A stretch of DNA of 64,000 nt. It comes from Parasulfuritortus cantonensis. GTDB lineage: Bacteria > Pseudomonadota > Gammaproteobacteria > Burkholderiales > Thiobacillaceae. Location of the stretch: NCBI RefSeq assembly GCF_004337445.1, contig NZ_SJZB01000045.1, positions 33,284 through 97,283 of the forward strand, in the 5' to 3' direction. This document shows, in pieces, positions 28,296-41,116 of the stretch (its first letter is position 1; each line of letters opens with the position of its first letter). The notes under the pieces are model-generated. The model was not told the DNA's origin. It did no database searches and saw only the letters and a list, made by a program, of their open reading frames with translations. Position numbers and translations under genes: made by a program.

Positions 28296-29969
28296 TCAGA
28301 AGCCGGCGAGGGGCTTGGCGATGCCGGTCCGCACGCCTTCGTCGAGCACCTCGTGGACGTTGCCGGATGGCGCGATCGTGGTGTCGCGGCCGTCGGCGAA
28401 GCTCTGCTCGCGGACGATCAGCCAATAGGCCTTGTCGAGCGCCAGGGCGCGTTCCCGGGAGGCGTACAGCAGTTCGGCGATGTCCTGGCGCAGGGCCGCC
28501 AGGCGCTCGGGGCGGAGCCGGCCGGCAGTGTCGAAGAAGCGCGCCGTGACCTCGGCGTTGGCGCGCAACTCGTCGCCGGCGCCGTTCTGGCGCAGGTAGT
28601 AGGCGTACTCCGGCTCGCCGTCCGCGCGCAGGCGTTCCGGCGTGCCGCGCAGGCCCCTCTGGCTCCAGTGGTACCAGCCGGCCCGGTAGGCGGTGGCGTC
28701 GAACTTGCGCTGGAACGAGAAGATGCCGTCCCGGTTGGCGCCGATGCCGCCGTGGCAGCCGACGCAGAAGGCCAGTTCCTCGTAGGTCTGCGGCCGCAGT
28801 TCGCCGCGCGCGTCCTCGATCATGCCGGCGTAGGTCCAGCCCTGGCCGTTGCTCACCCCGGCCTCGATGTTGCCGCGCACGGTGCGCAGGCGGTCCGGGA
28901 AGTCGTGCTTCTCCTTGACCTCCTTGAGGGCCAGGTTCTGCAGGTCGGCGTAGGTCGCCCAGTAGCGCTTCCTGGCGTAGCGGACCTCCTTCATGCGCGC
29001 CGAGAGGCGGTTCTCGCCGGCGGCGTCGACGTCGATGTAGCGCACCGTGTGGAGGAACTCCGTACCTTCGGGATAGAGCCCGGCGGCCAGGTGCACGCGG
29101 CCGCGCCGTTGCTCCTCGAGGGCCTGGCCGACGTACCACATGTGGCGTTTGCGGAGCGGCGCCCAGTCGTAGGCAATCTTGCGCGCCGTGCCGATGCGGC
29201 CGTCCTTGTCCAGGTCTACGCCGCCCAAGGCGGCCTCGTCGACCGGCTCGATGGCGACGTCGCGCTCCCGGATCAGGGCCTCGACGATGGCCAGGTTGGT
29301 CTTGTACACGGTCAGGTCGGGCTGGCCCTTGACGTCGTTGCGGAAGGCCGGCGCCAGGCGGATGAGGACGTCGTCGGTGGACCCGTTGGTGGGCCAGAAG
29401 GTCCCCAGGAAGGGATAGTAGGCGAAGGCGCGCCAGCCGGTCGGCCGACCCTGCGCGTCGCGGTCGAAGCCCTCGGCGTCGAAAGCGAAGCGGGCGTCCG
29501 GCACGAAGCCCTGCCAGAGCCCGTTGCCGTCGTAGTCCCAGGCGGGCTCGACGTGGCCGAGGCGCTCGGCCGGGATGATGTGGCCCCGGGCATCGAGGTA
29601 GTTGCTGGTCCGGATGTGGCTCAGCACCGCTTCGTCCGGGATGGCGGCGATCGCCGCGCGGCGGTCCTTGAACAGGTTGCGCCAGCGGTTGCGGCGCGGG
29701 ATCTCGGCGAAGTCGTAGGCCAGCTGCAGGCTGGCGTCGTTGACGAAGTTCGGCCGCCACGGCTGGGTATGGCAGGCGTAGCAGGGGTTGTGGGCGCGGC
29801 CGTCGGCATCCTGGGTGCGCGTGTAGCATTGCGCCGGGATATAGGCCGCCTCGTTGGCCAGGATGCGGGCCTTGAGCGGCGGGGCGGCCGCCGGCTCCGC
29901 GGCCGGCGCCTCGGCGCGGCCGCACAGGGCGAGCACGCACAGGACCGCCGTTCGCCAGGTCTTGTTCAT
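28296..29969 (-). CDS. Periplasmic di-haem cytochrome c-like protein
   Basis: Exported protein of 557 aa with an N-terminal signal peptide and two c-type haem attachment motifs, CYACH near residue 63 and CVGCH near residue 415. An EF-hand/dockerin-like loop, VDLDKDGRIG, lies in the middle and may bind calcium. No family name is recognised with certainty; the wide separation of the two haem motifs is unlike ordinary di-haem peroxidases. It follows phoX on the same strand after a 100-bp gap containing a strong terminator, so it may be transcribed separately. An electron-transfer or redox-enzyme role in the periplasm is inferred. Confidence 0.8.
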   Translation of the reverse strand: MNKTWRTAVLCVLALCGRAEAPAAEPAAAPPLKARILANEAAYIPAQCYTRTQDADGRAHNPCYACHTQPWRPNFVNDASLQLAYDFAEIPRRNRWRNLFKDRRAAIAAIPDEAVLSHIRTSNYLDARGHIIPAERLGHVEPAWDYDGNGLWQGFVPDARFAFDAEGFDRDAQGRPTGWRAFAYYPFLGTFWPTNGSTDDVLIRLAPAFRNDVKGQPDLTVYKTNLAIVEALIRERDVAIEPVDEAALGGVDLDKDGRIGTARKIAYDWAPLRKRHMWYVGQALEEQRRGRVHLAAGLYPEGTEFLHTVRYIDVDAAGENRLSARMKEVRYARKRYWATYADLQNLALKEVKEKHDFPDRLRTVRGNIEAGVSNGQGWTYAGMIEDARGELRPQTYEELAFCVGCHGGIGANRDGIFSFQRKFDATAYRAGWYHWSQRGLRGTPERLRADGEPEYAYYLRQNGAGDELRANAEVTARFFDTAGRLRPERLAALRQDIAELLYASRERALALDKAYWLIVREQSFADGRDTTIAPSGNVHEVLDEGVRTGIAKPLAGF

Positions 29970-29995
29970 CTGATGTCCTTTTGCGGGAAAACAAC

Positions 29996-30013
29996 GGGGA
30001 CCCGAAGGTCCCC
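29996..30013 (-). terminator. Intrinsic terminator after phoX with UUCG tetraloop
   Basis: On the minus strand GGGGACC-TTCG-GGTCCCC forms a perfect 7-bp stem closed by the very stable C(UUCG)G tetraloop, followed by the T-rich GTTGTTTTC. It lies 57 bp after the phoX stop. Confidence 0.8.
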
Positions 30014-30069
30014 GCGCCTCGGCGCCGCCGGCCGGCCGCCGGAGGCGGACCGGGCCGGGATCGCCATGG

Positions 30070-31881
30070 TCACTTGGCCAGCTTGTCCAGCCAGCCCTTG
30101 GACTTCGGGTTGAGCGTGTTCTTGCCGGTCAGCTTGCCGTCCATGCGCGGGAACGGACCGATGTAGCCGGTGTAGGCACGCGCCTGGTCGGCACTCTCCA
30201 GCTTGTCCTGGTCGGACTCGCCGTACGGGTGCTGCACCACCGACATGATGTAGGCATAGCCGTTGATGTTGGGGTAGAAGTAGGGCGAGGTGGTTTCGGA
30301 ACCGTACGGCGTGGTCTCGATCCGGGTCAGGACGCCGCTGTCCAGGTTGTACGACCAGATGGCGTCGTTCTGGTGGCCGGTGCCGGTGTCCTCGCCGATG
30401 ATCAACGTGTTGTAGCCGGGCAGGTAGGTGATGTTGTCCGGGTTGGCGATGCCGTCCAGGTCGCAGGTGTTGCCGTAGTACGGGCTGTCGACCGCGTAGG
30501 TCTTGGGCGTACCGGCAACCAGGCCGTACATGTCGGTGGCGGTGTAGTTGCCGTCCACGTCGAGGGCGTATACGGCGCCGCAGGCGTTCTTGGCGACGCG
30601 GATGCTGTTCGGACCGCCGACGTCGGAGCCCTTGTCGTCCTCCATGCCCTTGGAGACTTCGGAGATCGAGATGTAGAGCTGGCCGGCATCCGGGTTGAAG
30701 GTGATGCCTTCCATCTTGCGGAACTCGGTGGTGGCACCTTCCATGGCGGCCCAGCGGCGGGTCTCCAGGCGCGAGGCGATGGCCTCGTCGGCCACGTCGA
30801 CGACGCCGTCGCCGTTCACGTCGCGCAGCTTCAGGCACTGCTGGGTGGCGGCGTCGTGGCCGGCGTTGATGGACGTGTAGCCCTCGTCGCAGGCGCCGCT
30901 CACCGGGGCGACCTCGTCGAAGATGTCGGCGAACTTGTAGCTGGCGATCCAGTCCTTGACCTGGGCGTCGCTGGCGTGGCCGAGGTTGACCCAGCTCAGC
31001 TTGGCATAGCCGGTGCCGGTGCCGCTCTTCTGGTTCCACTTGGCGGCCCACAGGGTACCGGCGCTCAGGTCGCCCTCGGCGTCGGCGACGAAGCGGAACA
31101 GACCGGTGTTGGTGCCGTCGTCGGACATGTAGGCGGTCTTGCCGTCCGGCATCACGTAGGCCAACTCCAGGGCGATGCGGCCCATGGCGTAGTGCTTGGC
31201 GACGCTGGCGGCGCTGAAGCTGTCGACCTTGACCTCGACCGGGTAGCCGTAGTCATACGGGTTCATGTCGGTCGCCGCGCTCGCGCTCGCGCCGAAGTAG
31301 GCGGCCATGGCGGCGTTGTAGTCGCTGATGTTGCCGTCGCGCCATTGCTTGGCGTCCGGCTCGTATTCCTCGGAGCCGAGGTGGCTGCCCCAGGGGGTGA
31401 CGCTGCCGGCACAGTGCACCCAGCCGCCGTTGACCTGGGAGAAGTCGAGGGCGCGGGTGCGCACGGCCTGGAGGTCGCCGGTACGGGTCTGGCGCAACTC
31501 GGTCAGGTACATGGCGGCCGGACGGGACTCGAAATGGGAGACCATGAACAACTGGCCGCGCTTGTTCTGCAGCAGGGAGGCGAAGTCGTTGTCGTTGGAG
31601 ATGACGTTGGCGCCGTCCTCGGTCTGCAGGGGGGCGCCCGACTGGTCGTAGATCTGGCCGAACACGCCGGACCCGGCGCTGTCGCCGGAACGCAGGATGG
31701 TGTGGAAGCCGATGCTGGCGGTACGGCCGTCCACCACGGCACTCGGCGAGGCCTGGATGACGCGCTTGGCGGCGTCGGTGACGGGCACGTCGACGCCGGT
31801 GAATTCGATGCTGCCGGCATGGGCCTGGGCCATGGCGGCGATAGCCGAGGCGACGGCCAGGGCAAGCTTGGAACGGTTCAT
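30070..31881 (-). CDS. phoX: PhoX-family alkaline phosphatase (DUF839)
   Basis: Exported phosphatase of the PhoX type, 603 aa, calcium- and iron-dependent in characterised members. The signal peptide is LALAVASAIAAMAQAHA. Family signatures include VNGGWVHCAGSVTPWGSHLGSEE near residue 160, with its conserved Cys and Glu residues, the TAYMSDDG region, and CDLDGIANPDNITYLP followed by LIIGEDTGTGHQND near the C-terminus. A Pho-box-like site about 100 bp upstream suggests control by phosphate starvation. An insert with a dockerin-like VNGDGVVDVADEA segment lies in the middle. Confidence 0.88.
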   Translation of the reverse strand: MNRSKLALAVASAIAAMAQAHAGSIEFTGVDVPVTDAAKRVIQASPSAVVDGRTASIGFHTILRSGDSAGSGVFGQIYDQSGAPLQTEDGANVISNDNDFASLLQNKRGQLFMVSHFESRPAAMYLTELRQTRTGDLQAVRTRALDFSQVNGGWVHCAGSVTPWGSHLGSEEYEPDAKQWRDGNISDYNAAMAAYFGASASAATDMNPYDYGYPVEVKVDSFSAASVAKHYAMGRIALELAYVMPDGKTAYMSDDGTNTGLFRFVADAEGDLSAGTLWAAKWNQKSGTGTGYAKLSWVNLGHASDAQVKDWIASYKFADIFDEVAPVSGACDEGYTSINAGHDAATQQCLKLRDVNGDGVVDVADEAIASRLETRRWAAMEGATTEFRKMEGITFNPDAGQLYISISEVSKGMEDDKGSDVGGPNSIRVAKNACGAVYALDVDGNYTATDMYGLVAGTPKTYAVDSPYYGNTCDLDGIANPDNITYLPGYNTLIIGEDTGTGHQNDAIWSYNLDSGVLTRIETTPYGSETTSPYFYPNINGYAYIMSVVQHPYGESDQDKLESADQARAYTGYIGPFPRMDGKLTGKNTLNPKSKGWLDKLAK

Positions 31882-31982
31882 TGGTTTCTCCCCAGAAGGA
31901 CAATCAAGACAAAGCGGAACTCACAAGTACGACAAGCGCCGCGGCGGCCTGGGGAATTCTCGGGGGCGAATGTTTAGCCTTG

Positions 31983-32000
31983 AGGTCAGTTTTATGACGA
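31983..32000 (-). promoter_or_regulatory. Putative Pho box upstream of phoX
   Basis: On the minus strand, TCGTCATAAAACTGACCT resembles the PhoB consensus of two 11-bp repeats (CTGTCAT, then AAAA, then CTGTCA), with mismatches in each half. It lies 102 bp upstream of the phoX start. Confidence 0.5.
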
Positions 32001-32038
32001 CTGGCCGGCCCGCTGGCAACCGGGCCGGAAATGAAAAA

Positions 32039-32054
32039 ACCCGCCGAGGCGGGT
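32039..32054 (-). terminator. Intrinsic terminator after rpmB-rpmG
   Basis: On the minus strand the stem ACCCGCC/GGCGGGT is followed by a run of six T, 28 bp after the rpmG stop. It is a typical rho-independent terminator for the ribosomal protein operon. Confidence 0.85.
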
Positions 32055-32081
32055 CCTTTCACAGGGCAAGCGGGCCGAAGA

Positions 32082-32249
32082 TTACTTCAGCTTCACTTCC
32101 TTGTACTCGACGTGCTTGCGAGCCTTGGGATCGAACTTCATGATCGCCATCTTCTCGGGCATCGTCTTCTTGTTCTTGGTGGTGGTGTAGAAGTGGCCGG
32201 TGCCCGCAGTGGACTCCAGCTTGATCTTTTCGCGTCCGCCTTTAGCCAT
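32082..32249 (-). CDS. rpmG: 50S ribosomal protein L33
   Basis: Large-subunit ribosomal protein, 55 aa, beginning [20 protein letters not shown] and ending in VEYKEVKLK, the standard proteobacterial form. It has no zinc-binding cysteines (C- form). ATG at 32249 is preceded by GGAG and follows rpmB by 11 bp. It was found by direct translation of the minus strand. Confidence 0.95.
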   Translation of the reverse strand: MAKGGREKIKLESTAGTGHFYTTTKNKKTMPEKMAIMKFDPKARKHVEYKEVKLK

Positions 32250-32260
32250 GATCTATCTCC

Positions 32261-32497
32261 TTACACCTTGTCGCCACGGGCGCGCATCTCGGCCAGGACG
32301 ACGTCGATGCCGTTCTTGTCGATGGTCCGCAGGGCGGCGTTGGTCAGGCGCAGGCGCACCCAACGGTTTTCGCTTTCGACCCAGAAACGGCGGCTCTGCA
32401 GGTTGGGCAGGAAACGACGCTTGGTCTTGTTGTTGGCGTGGGACACGTTGTTCCCCACCATCGGCTTCTTGCCGGTGACTTGGCATACACGGGCCAT
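32261..32497 (-). CDS. rpmB: 50S ribosomal protein L28
   Basis: Large-subunit ribosomal protein, 78 aa, with the L28 signature [20 protein letters not shown] and [10 protein letters not shown]. It forms the usual rpmB-rpmG pair with L33. A sigma70-type promoter lies about 45-75 bp upstream, overlapping the end of radC. Confidence 0.97.
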   Translation of the reverse strand: MARVCQVTGKKPMVGNNVSHANNKTKRRFLPNLQSRRFWVESENRWVRLRLTNAALRTIDKNGIDVVLAEMRARGDKV

Positions 32498-32540
32498 GAT
32501 GGCTACCCCTGTGAGTGAATCGGTTCAGTAAAAGACGCGC

Positions 32541-32570
32541 TTTATATCACAGATGTTTTCGCCCGGTCAA
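32541..32570 (-). promoter_or_regulatory. Sigma70-type promoter of rpmB-rpmG
   Basis: On the minus strand TTGACC (-35, 32570-32565) and TATAAA (-10, 32546-32541) are separated by 18 bp. The -35 element overlaps the radC stop codon region. Confidence 0.7.
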
Positions 32571-33241
32571 AGCAAACCTTGCTCGGCAAAGGACAATCCG
32601 GCGTCGCCGGCGACCACGAAATGGTCGAGCACCCGGACGTCCACCAGGGCCAGGGCGGCCTTCAGTTGCTCGGTCAGCCAGCGGTCGGCCTGGGACGGCT
32701 CGGCGACGCCGGAGGGGTGGTTGTGGGCCAGGATCACCCCGGCGGCGTTGCGCGCCAGGGCCCGCTTGACCACCTCGCGCGGGTAGACCGAGGTCTGCGT
32801 GAGGGAGCCGCGGAACAGTTCCTCGGCGCCGATGACCCGGTTCTGGGCGTCCAGGAACACGACCATGAAGACCTCGTGCGCCAGGCCGGCCAGGCGCAGG
32901 CGCAGCCAGTCGCGCACCGCCGACGGCGAGGACAGGGCGTCGCGCTGGCGCATCTGCTCGGCGAGCGCGCGCCGGCTCATCTCGAGCACGGCCTGGAGCT
33001 GGGCGTACTTGGCGTCGCCCAGGCCGCGCACCCGGGTACAGGCCTGGCGGCCGGCCGAGAACAGGCCGTTCAGGCCCTGGAATTCCGCCAGCAGGTCGCG
33101 GGCCAGGTCGACCGCGCTCTTGCCGCGCACCCCGACCCGGAGAAAGATGGCCAGCAGTTCGGCATCGGAGAGCGCGCCGGCGCCTTCGGCGAGCAGGCGT
33201 TCGCGCGGCCGTTCGCCGGCCGGCCAATCGGTTATCGCCAT
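32567..33241 (-). CDS. radC: RadC-family JAB-domain protein
   Basis: RadC/YeeS-type protein, 224 aa. An N-terminal helix-hairpin-helix-like region ([18 protein letters not shown], here [17 protein letters not shown]) is followed by a JAB/MPN metallo-domain with the zinc motif HNHPSG (in [17 protein letters not shown]). The historical DNA-repair role is doubtful; function is unknown. It diverges from coaBC with only 51 bp between, and is followed on the same strand by rpmB. Confidence 0.95.
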   Translation of the reverse strand: MAITDWPAGERPRERLLAEGAGALSDAELLAIFLRVGVRGKSAVDLARDLLAEFQGLNGLFSAGRQACTRVRGLGDAKYAQLQAVLEMSRRALAEQMRQRDALSSPSAVRDWLRLRLAGLAHEVFMVVFLDAQNRVIGAEELFRGSLTQTSVYPREVVKRALARNAAGVILAHNHPSGVAEPSQADRWLTEQLKAALALVDVRVLDHFVVAGDAGLSFAEQGLL

Positions 33242-33292
33242 GACAACCTCCCTTTTATTTAGAATGCAGTGGATTTTTACCGCGATACGGCC

Positions 33293-34486
33293 ATGGAAAC
33301 CACACTGAAAAGGATCGTCCTGGGGGTCACCGGCGGAGTCGCCGCCTACAAGGCGGCCGAACTGGCCAGGCGGCTGGTCAAGCGCGGCATCGAAGTGCAG
33401 ACGGTGATGACCGGCGCGGCCGGCCATTTCGTCGGCGCCGCCACCTTCCAGGCCATCACCGGCCGACCGGTGTACGCCGACCTGTGGGACGCCCGGGTGG
33501 CCAACGGCATGGCCCATATCGACCTGTCGCGCGACGCCGACCTGATCCTGGTCGCACCGGCCTCGGCCGACTTCCTGGCCAAGCTGGCCGGCGGCCATGC
33601 CGACGACCTGCTCACCACCCTGTGCCTGGCGCGCGACTGTCCGCTCCTGCTGGCGCCGGCCATGAACCGGCAGATGTGGGAACACCCGGCCACCCAGCGC
33701 AACGTCGACCTGCTCGCCGGCGACGGCGTCGAACTGCTCGGCCCCGGCCACGGCGAACAGGCCTGCGGCGAGACCGGACCGGGCCGCATGCTGGAACCGG
33801 ACGCGATCCTGGACGGCGTCGATGCCTACCTGCAGCCGAAGAGCCTGCGCGGGCTCCGGGTGCTGGTCACGGCCGGACCGACCTACGAGGCCATCGACGC
33901 GGTGCGCGGCATCACCAACCGTTCCTCGGGCAAGATGGGCTACGCGGTCGCCAAGGCGGCCGCCGCCGCGGGCGCCCGGGTCAGCCTGGTGACCGGCCCG
34001 ACCGGCATCCCGGGCCCCGCCGTGGCCGAGACGGTGGCGGTCACCAGCGCCCAGCAGATGCTCGAGGCGGTCGAGGCGCGGGTCGACGAGGCCGACATAT
34101 TCATCGCCGTCGCCGCCGTGGCCGATTACTACGTCCTCAACCCGTCCGAGAACAAGATCAAGAAGGACGCCCACATCCTCACCCTGGAACTGGCGCCCAA
34201 CCCGGACATCCTGGCCAACGTCAGCAGCCTGGACAAACCGCCGTTCTGCGTCGGCTTCGCGGCCGAGAGCGAGAACCTGGAGGAATACGCGGAGCTGAAG
34301 CGGAAGCGCAAGCACCTGCCGCTGATCGTCGCCAACGACGCCACCAAGGCGATCGGCAGCGACGAAGTCGAACTGGTCCTGCTCGACGATGCCGGCCGCC
34401 ACGTGCTCGCCCTGGCCGACAAGGCGACCCAGGCGCGCCGGCTGGTGGAACACGTCGCCCGCCTCTACAACGCCAACAACCCCTGA
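33293..34486 (+). CDS. coaBC: Bifunctional phosphopantothenoylcysteine decarboxylase / phosphopantothenate-cysteine ligase
   Basis: Coenzyme A biosynthesis enzyme, 397 aa. The N-terminal CoaC flavoprotein domain has [18 protein letters not shown] at the start, the substrate-recognition [12 protein letters not shown], and the active-site Cys in [13 protein letters not shown]. The C-terminal CoaB domain starts near residue 190 with [20 protein letters not shown] and includes KIKKD and FAAESEN. The ATG at 33293 gives a usual N-terminus; an in-frame GTG at 33269 is an alternative. dut follows, as in many proteobacteria. Confidence 0.95.
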   Translation: METTLKRIVLGVTGGVAAYKAAELARRLVKRGIEVQTVMTGAAGHFVGAATFQAITGRPVYADLWDARVANGMAHIDLSRDADLILVAPASADFLAKLAGGHADDLLTTLCLARDCPLLLAPAMNRQMWEHPATQRNVDLLAGDGVELLGPGHGEQACGETGPGRMLEPDAILDGVDAYLQPKSLRGLRVLVTAGPTYEAIDAVRGITNRSSGKMGYAVAKAAAAAGARVSLVTGPTGIPGPAVAETVAVTSAQQMLEAVEARVDEADIFIAVAAVADYYVLNPSENKIKKDAHILTLELAPNPDILANVSSLDKPPFCVGFAAESENLEEYAELKRKRKHLPLIVANDATKAIGSDEVELVLLDDAGRHVLALADKATQARRLVEHVARLYNANNP

Positions 34487-34526
34487 TGCCAAGCGCCGCG
34501 ACCGAACGCGGCGGACCGGAGAAAGC

Positions 34527-34973
34527 ATGCACGTCGACCTGAAGATACTGGACCCGCGCGTCCGCGACCAACTGCCCCAATACGCCACCGCCGGCAGCGC
34601 CGGCCTCGACCTGCGCGCCTGTCTGGACCAGGCGCTGGTGCTCAACCCGGGCGAGACGCAGCTGATCCCGACCGGCCTGGCCATCCACCTCGCCGATCCC
34701 GGCTATGCGGCGATGATCCTGCCGCGCTCCGGCCTCGGCCACAAACACGGCGTCGTGCTCGGCAACCTGGTCGGCCTGATCGACTCGGACTACCAGGGCC
34801 AGCTCATGGTCTCGCTCTGGAACCGGGGCCAGGAACCGTTCACCATCCAGCCTTTCGAGCGCATCGCCCAGATGGTCATCGTCCCGGTCGTCCAGGCCCA
34901 GTTCACCGTCGTCGAGGAATTCGACGCCAGCGCGCGGGGCGACGGCGGCTTCGGCAGTACCGGCCAGCATTGA
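34527..34973 (+). CDS. dut: Deoxyuridine 5'-triphosphate nucleotidohydrolase
   Basis: Trimeric dUTPase, 148 aa, hydrolysing dUTP to dUMP and pyrophosphate. The five motifs are seen: [35 protein letters not shown] and the C-terminal [10 protein letters not shown]. The ATG follows GGAGA and lies 40 bp after coaBC. Confidence 0.97.
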   Translation: MHVDLKILDPRVRDQLPQYATAGSAGLDLRACLDQALVLNPGETQLIPTGLAIHLADPGYAAMILPRSGLGHKHGVVLGNLVGLIDSDYQGQLMVSLWNRGQEPFTIQPFERIAQMVIVPVVQAQFTVVEEFDASARGDGGFGSTGQH

Positions 34974-35014
34974 TCCGGGGCCTCGCCCCGGCCAGACAAC
35001 GATCGGAGGTCGCA

Positions 35015-35599
35015 ATGAAGATACGTCTCGGCGTCGCCGTGCTCTGGCTCGGTCTCGTCGGCCTGGCCGGGTGCATGCCCAAATCCTTCGTCGATCCCGG
35101 CCTCTACCAGGGCGGTCTGAAGACCGCACCGCGGCTCGACACCCCGATTCCCGTCGAACTCCGCGTGCGCGGGTATACCCAGGGGAAGGAGAACGCCCGG
35201 GCCACCGAGTTCTGGACCCGGCAGATCACCAAGGCGCTCGACGACTCCCATGCCTTGGCGCCGAGCGCGTCGCCCGGTACGGCGCGGCATAAGTTGGCCG
35301 TGGACATGGACAACGTCGGCGACATGGGCACCGCGTTCGGCAAAGGCTTCATGACCGGCCTGACGCTCGGCCTGGTCGGCTCGACGGTGACCGACGGCTA
35401 CGTCATGCGCGCCACCTTCAGCGGCCCCGACGGCGAGGCCAGCGAACACGAATACCGGCACGCCATCCATTCCATGATCGGCAATGCCGACCCGCCCCAA
35501 GGGGTGGCCACCATGTCGCCCATGGAAGCCGCGATCCAGGTCGTCGACGACCTGGTCGCACACCTGCTGCGCGACCTCAAGAGCGAGGGGCGGATTTGA
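35015..35599 (+). CDS. Hypothetical lipoprotein
   Basis: Predicted lipoprotein of 194 aa: a signal peptide ends in the lipobox LAGC with Cys20 as acylation site. A glycine-rich hydrophobic segment (FGKGFMTGLTLGLVGSTVTDGYVMRA) lies in the middle and could be membrane-associated. No family was recognised. GGAGG lies 7 nt before the ATG. The stop overlaps the TTG start of the next gene (TTGA), so the two are coupled. Confidence 0.8.
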   Translation: MKIRLGVAVLWLGLVGLAGCMPKSFVDPGLYQGGLKTAPRLDTPIPVELRVRGYTQGKENARATEFWTRQITKALDDSHALAPSASPGTARHKLAVDMDNVGDMGTAFGKGFMTGLTLGLVGSTVTDGYVMRATFSGPDGEASEHEYRHAIHSMIGNADPPQGVATMSPMEAAIQVVDDLVAHLLRDLKSEGRI

Positions 35600-36075
35600 A
35601 GGGCGGCACCGTCATGATGGCGCTCGGCTGGCTGCTGCTGGCCGGGATGATCTGGTGGGGATTCGACATCTATCTCAACCCCAACGCCCGCCTGGCCGAG
35701 GTCAGCGCAGCAACCGGCGAGGTGGTGCTCAAGCGCGGGCCGGACGGCCATTTCCGCGCCCCCGGGCGCATCGACGGCCAGCCCGTCGCCTTCCTGGTCG
35801 ACACCGGCGCCACCGTGGTGGCGGTCCCGGCGGCCGTCGCCGAACGGCTCGGCCTGCACGCCGGCGTCGCCGAACGCGTGGTCACGGCGAACGGCACGGC
35901 GGTGGCCTACGCCACCCGGCTGACCGAGGTCGACCTGGGTGGCGCGCGAGCCGGGAACGTGCCGGCCGACATCGTTCCCGGCATGGCCGGCAACGAGGTA
36001 CTGCTGGGGATGAGTTTCCTGGCGCGCTTCGAAATCACCATGAACGGCAACGCGATGAGCATCAGGCCACGCTGA
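35596..36075 (+). CDS. Membrane-anchored retropepsin-like aspartic protease (clan AA)
   Basis: Protein of 159 aa with one N-terminal transmembrane helix (about residues 7-23) and a single retroviral-type aspartic protease domain. The catalytic motif is LVDTGAT near residue 75 and the second conserved region is LLGMSFLARFE. One such domain per chain implies a dimer. It resembles the TIGR02281 group of proteobacterial proteases. The TTG at 35596 is favoured because it couples to the previous stop and follows GAGGGG; ATG at 35614 is possible. Confidence 0.85.
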   Translation: MKGGTVMMALGWLLLAGMIWWGFDIYLNPNARLAEVSAATGEVVLKRGPDGHFRAPGRIDGQPVAFLVDTGATVVAVPAAVAERLGLHAGVAERVVTANGTAVAYATRLTEVDLGGARAGNVPADIVPGMAGNEVLLGMSFLARFEITMNGNAMSIRPR

Positions 36076-36118
36076 GGGGATGCCGCCGGGCCGGCTGGCC
36101 GGCGCGGAGGCGGTGCGG

Positions 36119-36571
36119 TCAGCGGCGATCGTAGTTGTAGGGACGGGCGCCGCCGGTCTCCTCGCGGTCATGACGCTCGAACCGGATGTGCTGGCTCGCC
36201 TCGTTCAACCGGCGGTCGAGGTCGCGCAGTTCGTTCTGGCCCAGGCGGCCGTCGGCCAGGTATTGGCGTTCCTGGGTGCTGATCGCCAGGTGTTCGCGCA
36301 ACAGGGACACCGCCTCGCGCATGGTCAGGTCACCCTTTTCCATGCCGGTCAGGATGCGTTGCATCTGGTTGTCCATGCGCTTGTCCAGGTCGGCGACGTT
36401 GTCGCGCATGTTGTTGTAGTAGCGGGGTTGGGCCTGGTTGGCCAGCCACGGGTTGCCGGGCTGATAGCCGTTGCCGTAGTAGCCGTTGTCGGCCTGGGCG
36501 GAGCCGGCCAGCACGGACAGCGAGGTCAGGCCGAGCAGGGCGATCGTCTTCCGTTTGCGGGACGCGTTCAT
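36119..36571 (-). CDS. Hypothetical exported protein, helical
   Basis: Protein of 150 aa with a cleavable signal peptide (TIALLGLTSLSVLAGSAQA). A Tyr/Asn/Gly-rich stretch (NGYYGNGYQPGNPW) is followed by a charged helical region rich in Arg, Asp and Glu (DLDKRMDNQMQRILTGMEKGDL). No family was recognised; it may be a small periplasmic chaperone-like or structural protein. The ATG at 36571 follows AGGAGAAG. It converges with the aspartic protease gene. Confidence 0.75.
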   Translation of the reverse strand: MNASRKRKTIALLGLTSLSVLAGSAQADNGYYGNGYQPGNPWLANQAQPRYYNNMRDNVADLDKRMDNQMQRILTGMEKGDLTMREAVSLLREHLAISTQERQYLADGRLGQNELRDLDRRLNEASQHIRFERHDREETGGARPYNYDRR

Positions 36572-36693
36572 GTCTTCTTCTCCTGGGTTCGATTCCTGGC
36601 ACCGAACCATTCGGCGCCGGACGCTTCGCACTCTAGACCGGGAGTTGGACGAATCGTTGTCCAGCCTGTTGCTAAATGTAAGCAATTGTTAAA

Positions 36694-36719
36694 GGCGCCC
36701 GGCCCCGGGGCCGGGCGCC
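36694..36719 (-). terminator. Perfect 26-nt GC palindrome, terminator of the rhodanese gene
   Basis: GGCGCCCGGCCCC and its exact complement form a 13-bp stem starting 3 bp after the rhodanese stop. On the minus strand it is followed by TTTAAC, a short T-tract. Being a perfect palindrome it could fold from either strand. Confidence 0.7.
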
Positions 36720-36722
36720 GGC

Positions 36723-37109
36723 TCAGCACTGTTCCCAGGGCAGGCCGTCGTGGCGCCAGCCGTTCAGGGTCGAGCGATGGTGCTGCTCGTCCAGTTCGCC
36801 CTCGAAACCGTACAGGACGTTGTAGACGTCGGTGAAACCGTGCCGCTCCAGGAACTCGCCCGCCTCGCGGGAACGATTGCCGGAGCGGCAGATCAGCACC
36901 ACCGGCCGGTTGTGCGAGCCGGCGGCGCGGACCTCGCCCAGGAAGCGCGGATTGAGATCCCAGTTCTCACCCTCGTACCAGGGGATCAGCAGACTGTCCC
37001 TGGCATGGCCGACGAACAGGAATTCCCATTCCGAGCGGCAGTCGACGAAAACGGCATCGGGGGTGCTGGCGAGAAAGTCGTAGGTCTCGCGCGGGGTCAG
37101 ATTCTTCAT
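36723..37109 (-). CDS. Rhodanese-like sulfurtransferase
   Basis: Single-domain rhodanese, 128 aa, without signal peptide. The catalytic Cys74 lies in the loop CRSGNRS. FVDCRSEWEF near residue 24 is the conserved N-terminal motif. GAGGAG precedes the ATG at 37109. In a sulfur-oxidising organism it could take part in sulfane sulfur transfer, but no sulfur oxidation gene is adjacent. It stands between the exported helical protein and metH, divergent from metH. Confidence 0.9.
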   Translation of the reverse strand: MKNLTPRETYDFLASTPDAVFVDCRSEWEFLFVGHARDSLLIPWYEGENWDLNPRFLGEVRAAGSHNRPVVLICRSGNRSREAGEFLERHGFTDVYNVLYGFEGELDEQHHRSTLNGWRHDGLPWEQC

Positions 37110-37370
37110 GGCGGTCTCCTCAAATTGGCGTTGGCAGGACGGTTCTATTCCGGCCTGCGGCGACATCGGAAACCCGGCATGGCGGCGACGAAGGGATACA
37201 TGGCGATTCATGGACAACGGGACAGGCGCCCATTCTATTTAATTAACTTATATGCATAGAAATTTATTTTATTAATAACCCTCCCCGTAACACCGGGCCC
37301 CCTCCGGCCGGACCGGGCGGATTCGGCGCGCCGTGTACAATTCAATGCCTTGAGGCCTAATTTTCACATC

Positions 37371-41045
<3,675 letters not shown>

Positions 41046-41116
41046 TGGCCCACCCGAACGAAAAGCAGTCTAGACTTTCTTCCGCGACACCATAGCCAAT
41101 ACTCGGAAACATTTCG

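Noticed and set aside
37110..37370. Cobalamin or SAM riboswitch upstream of metH
   Set aside because: No B12-box-like sequence, no terminator stem and no recognisable riboswitch core were found.
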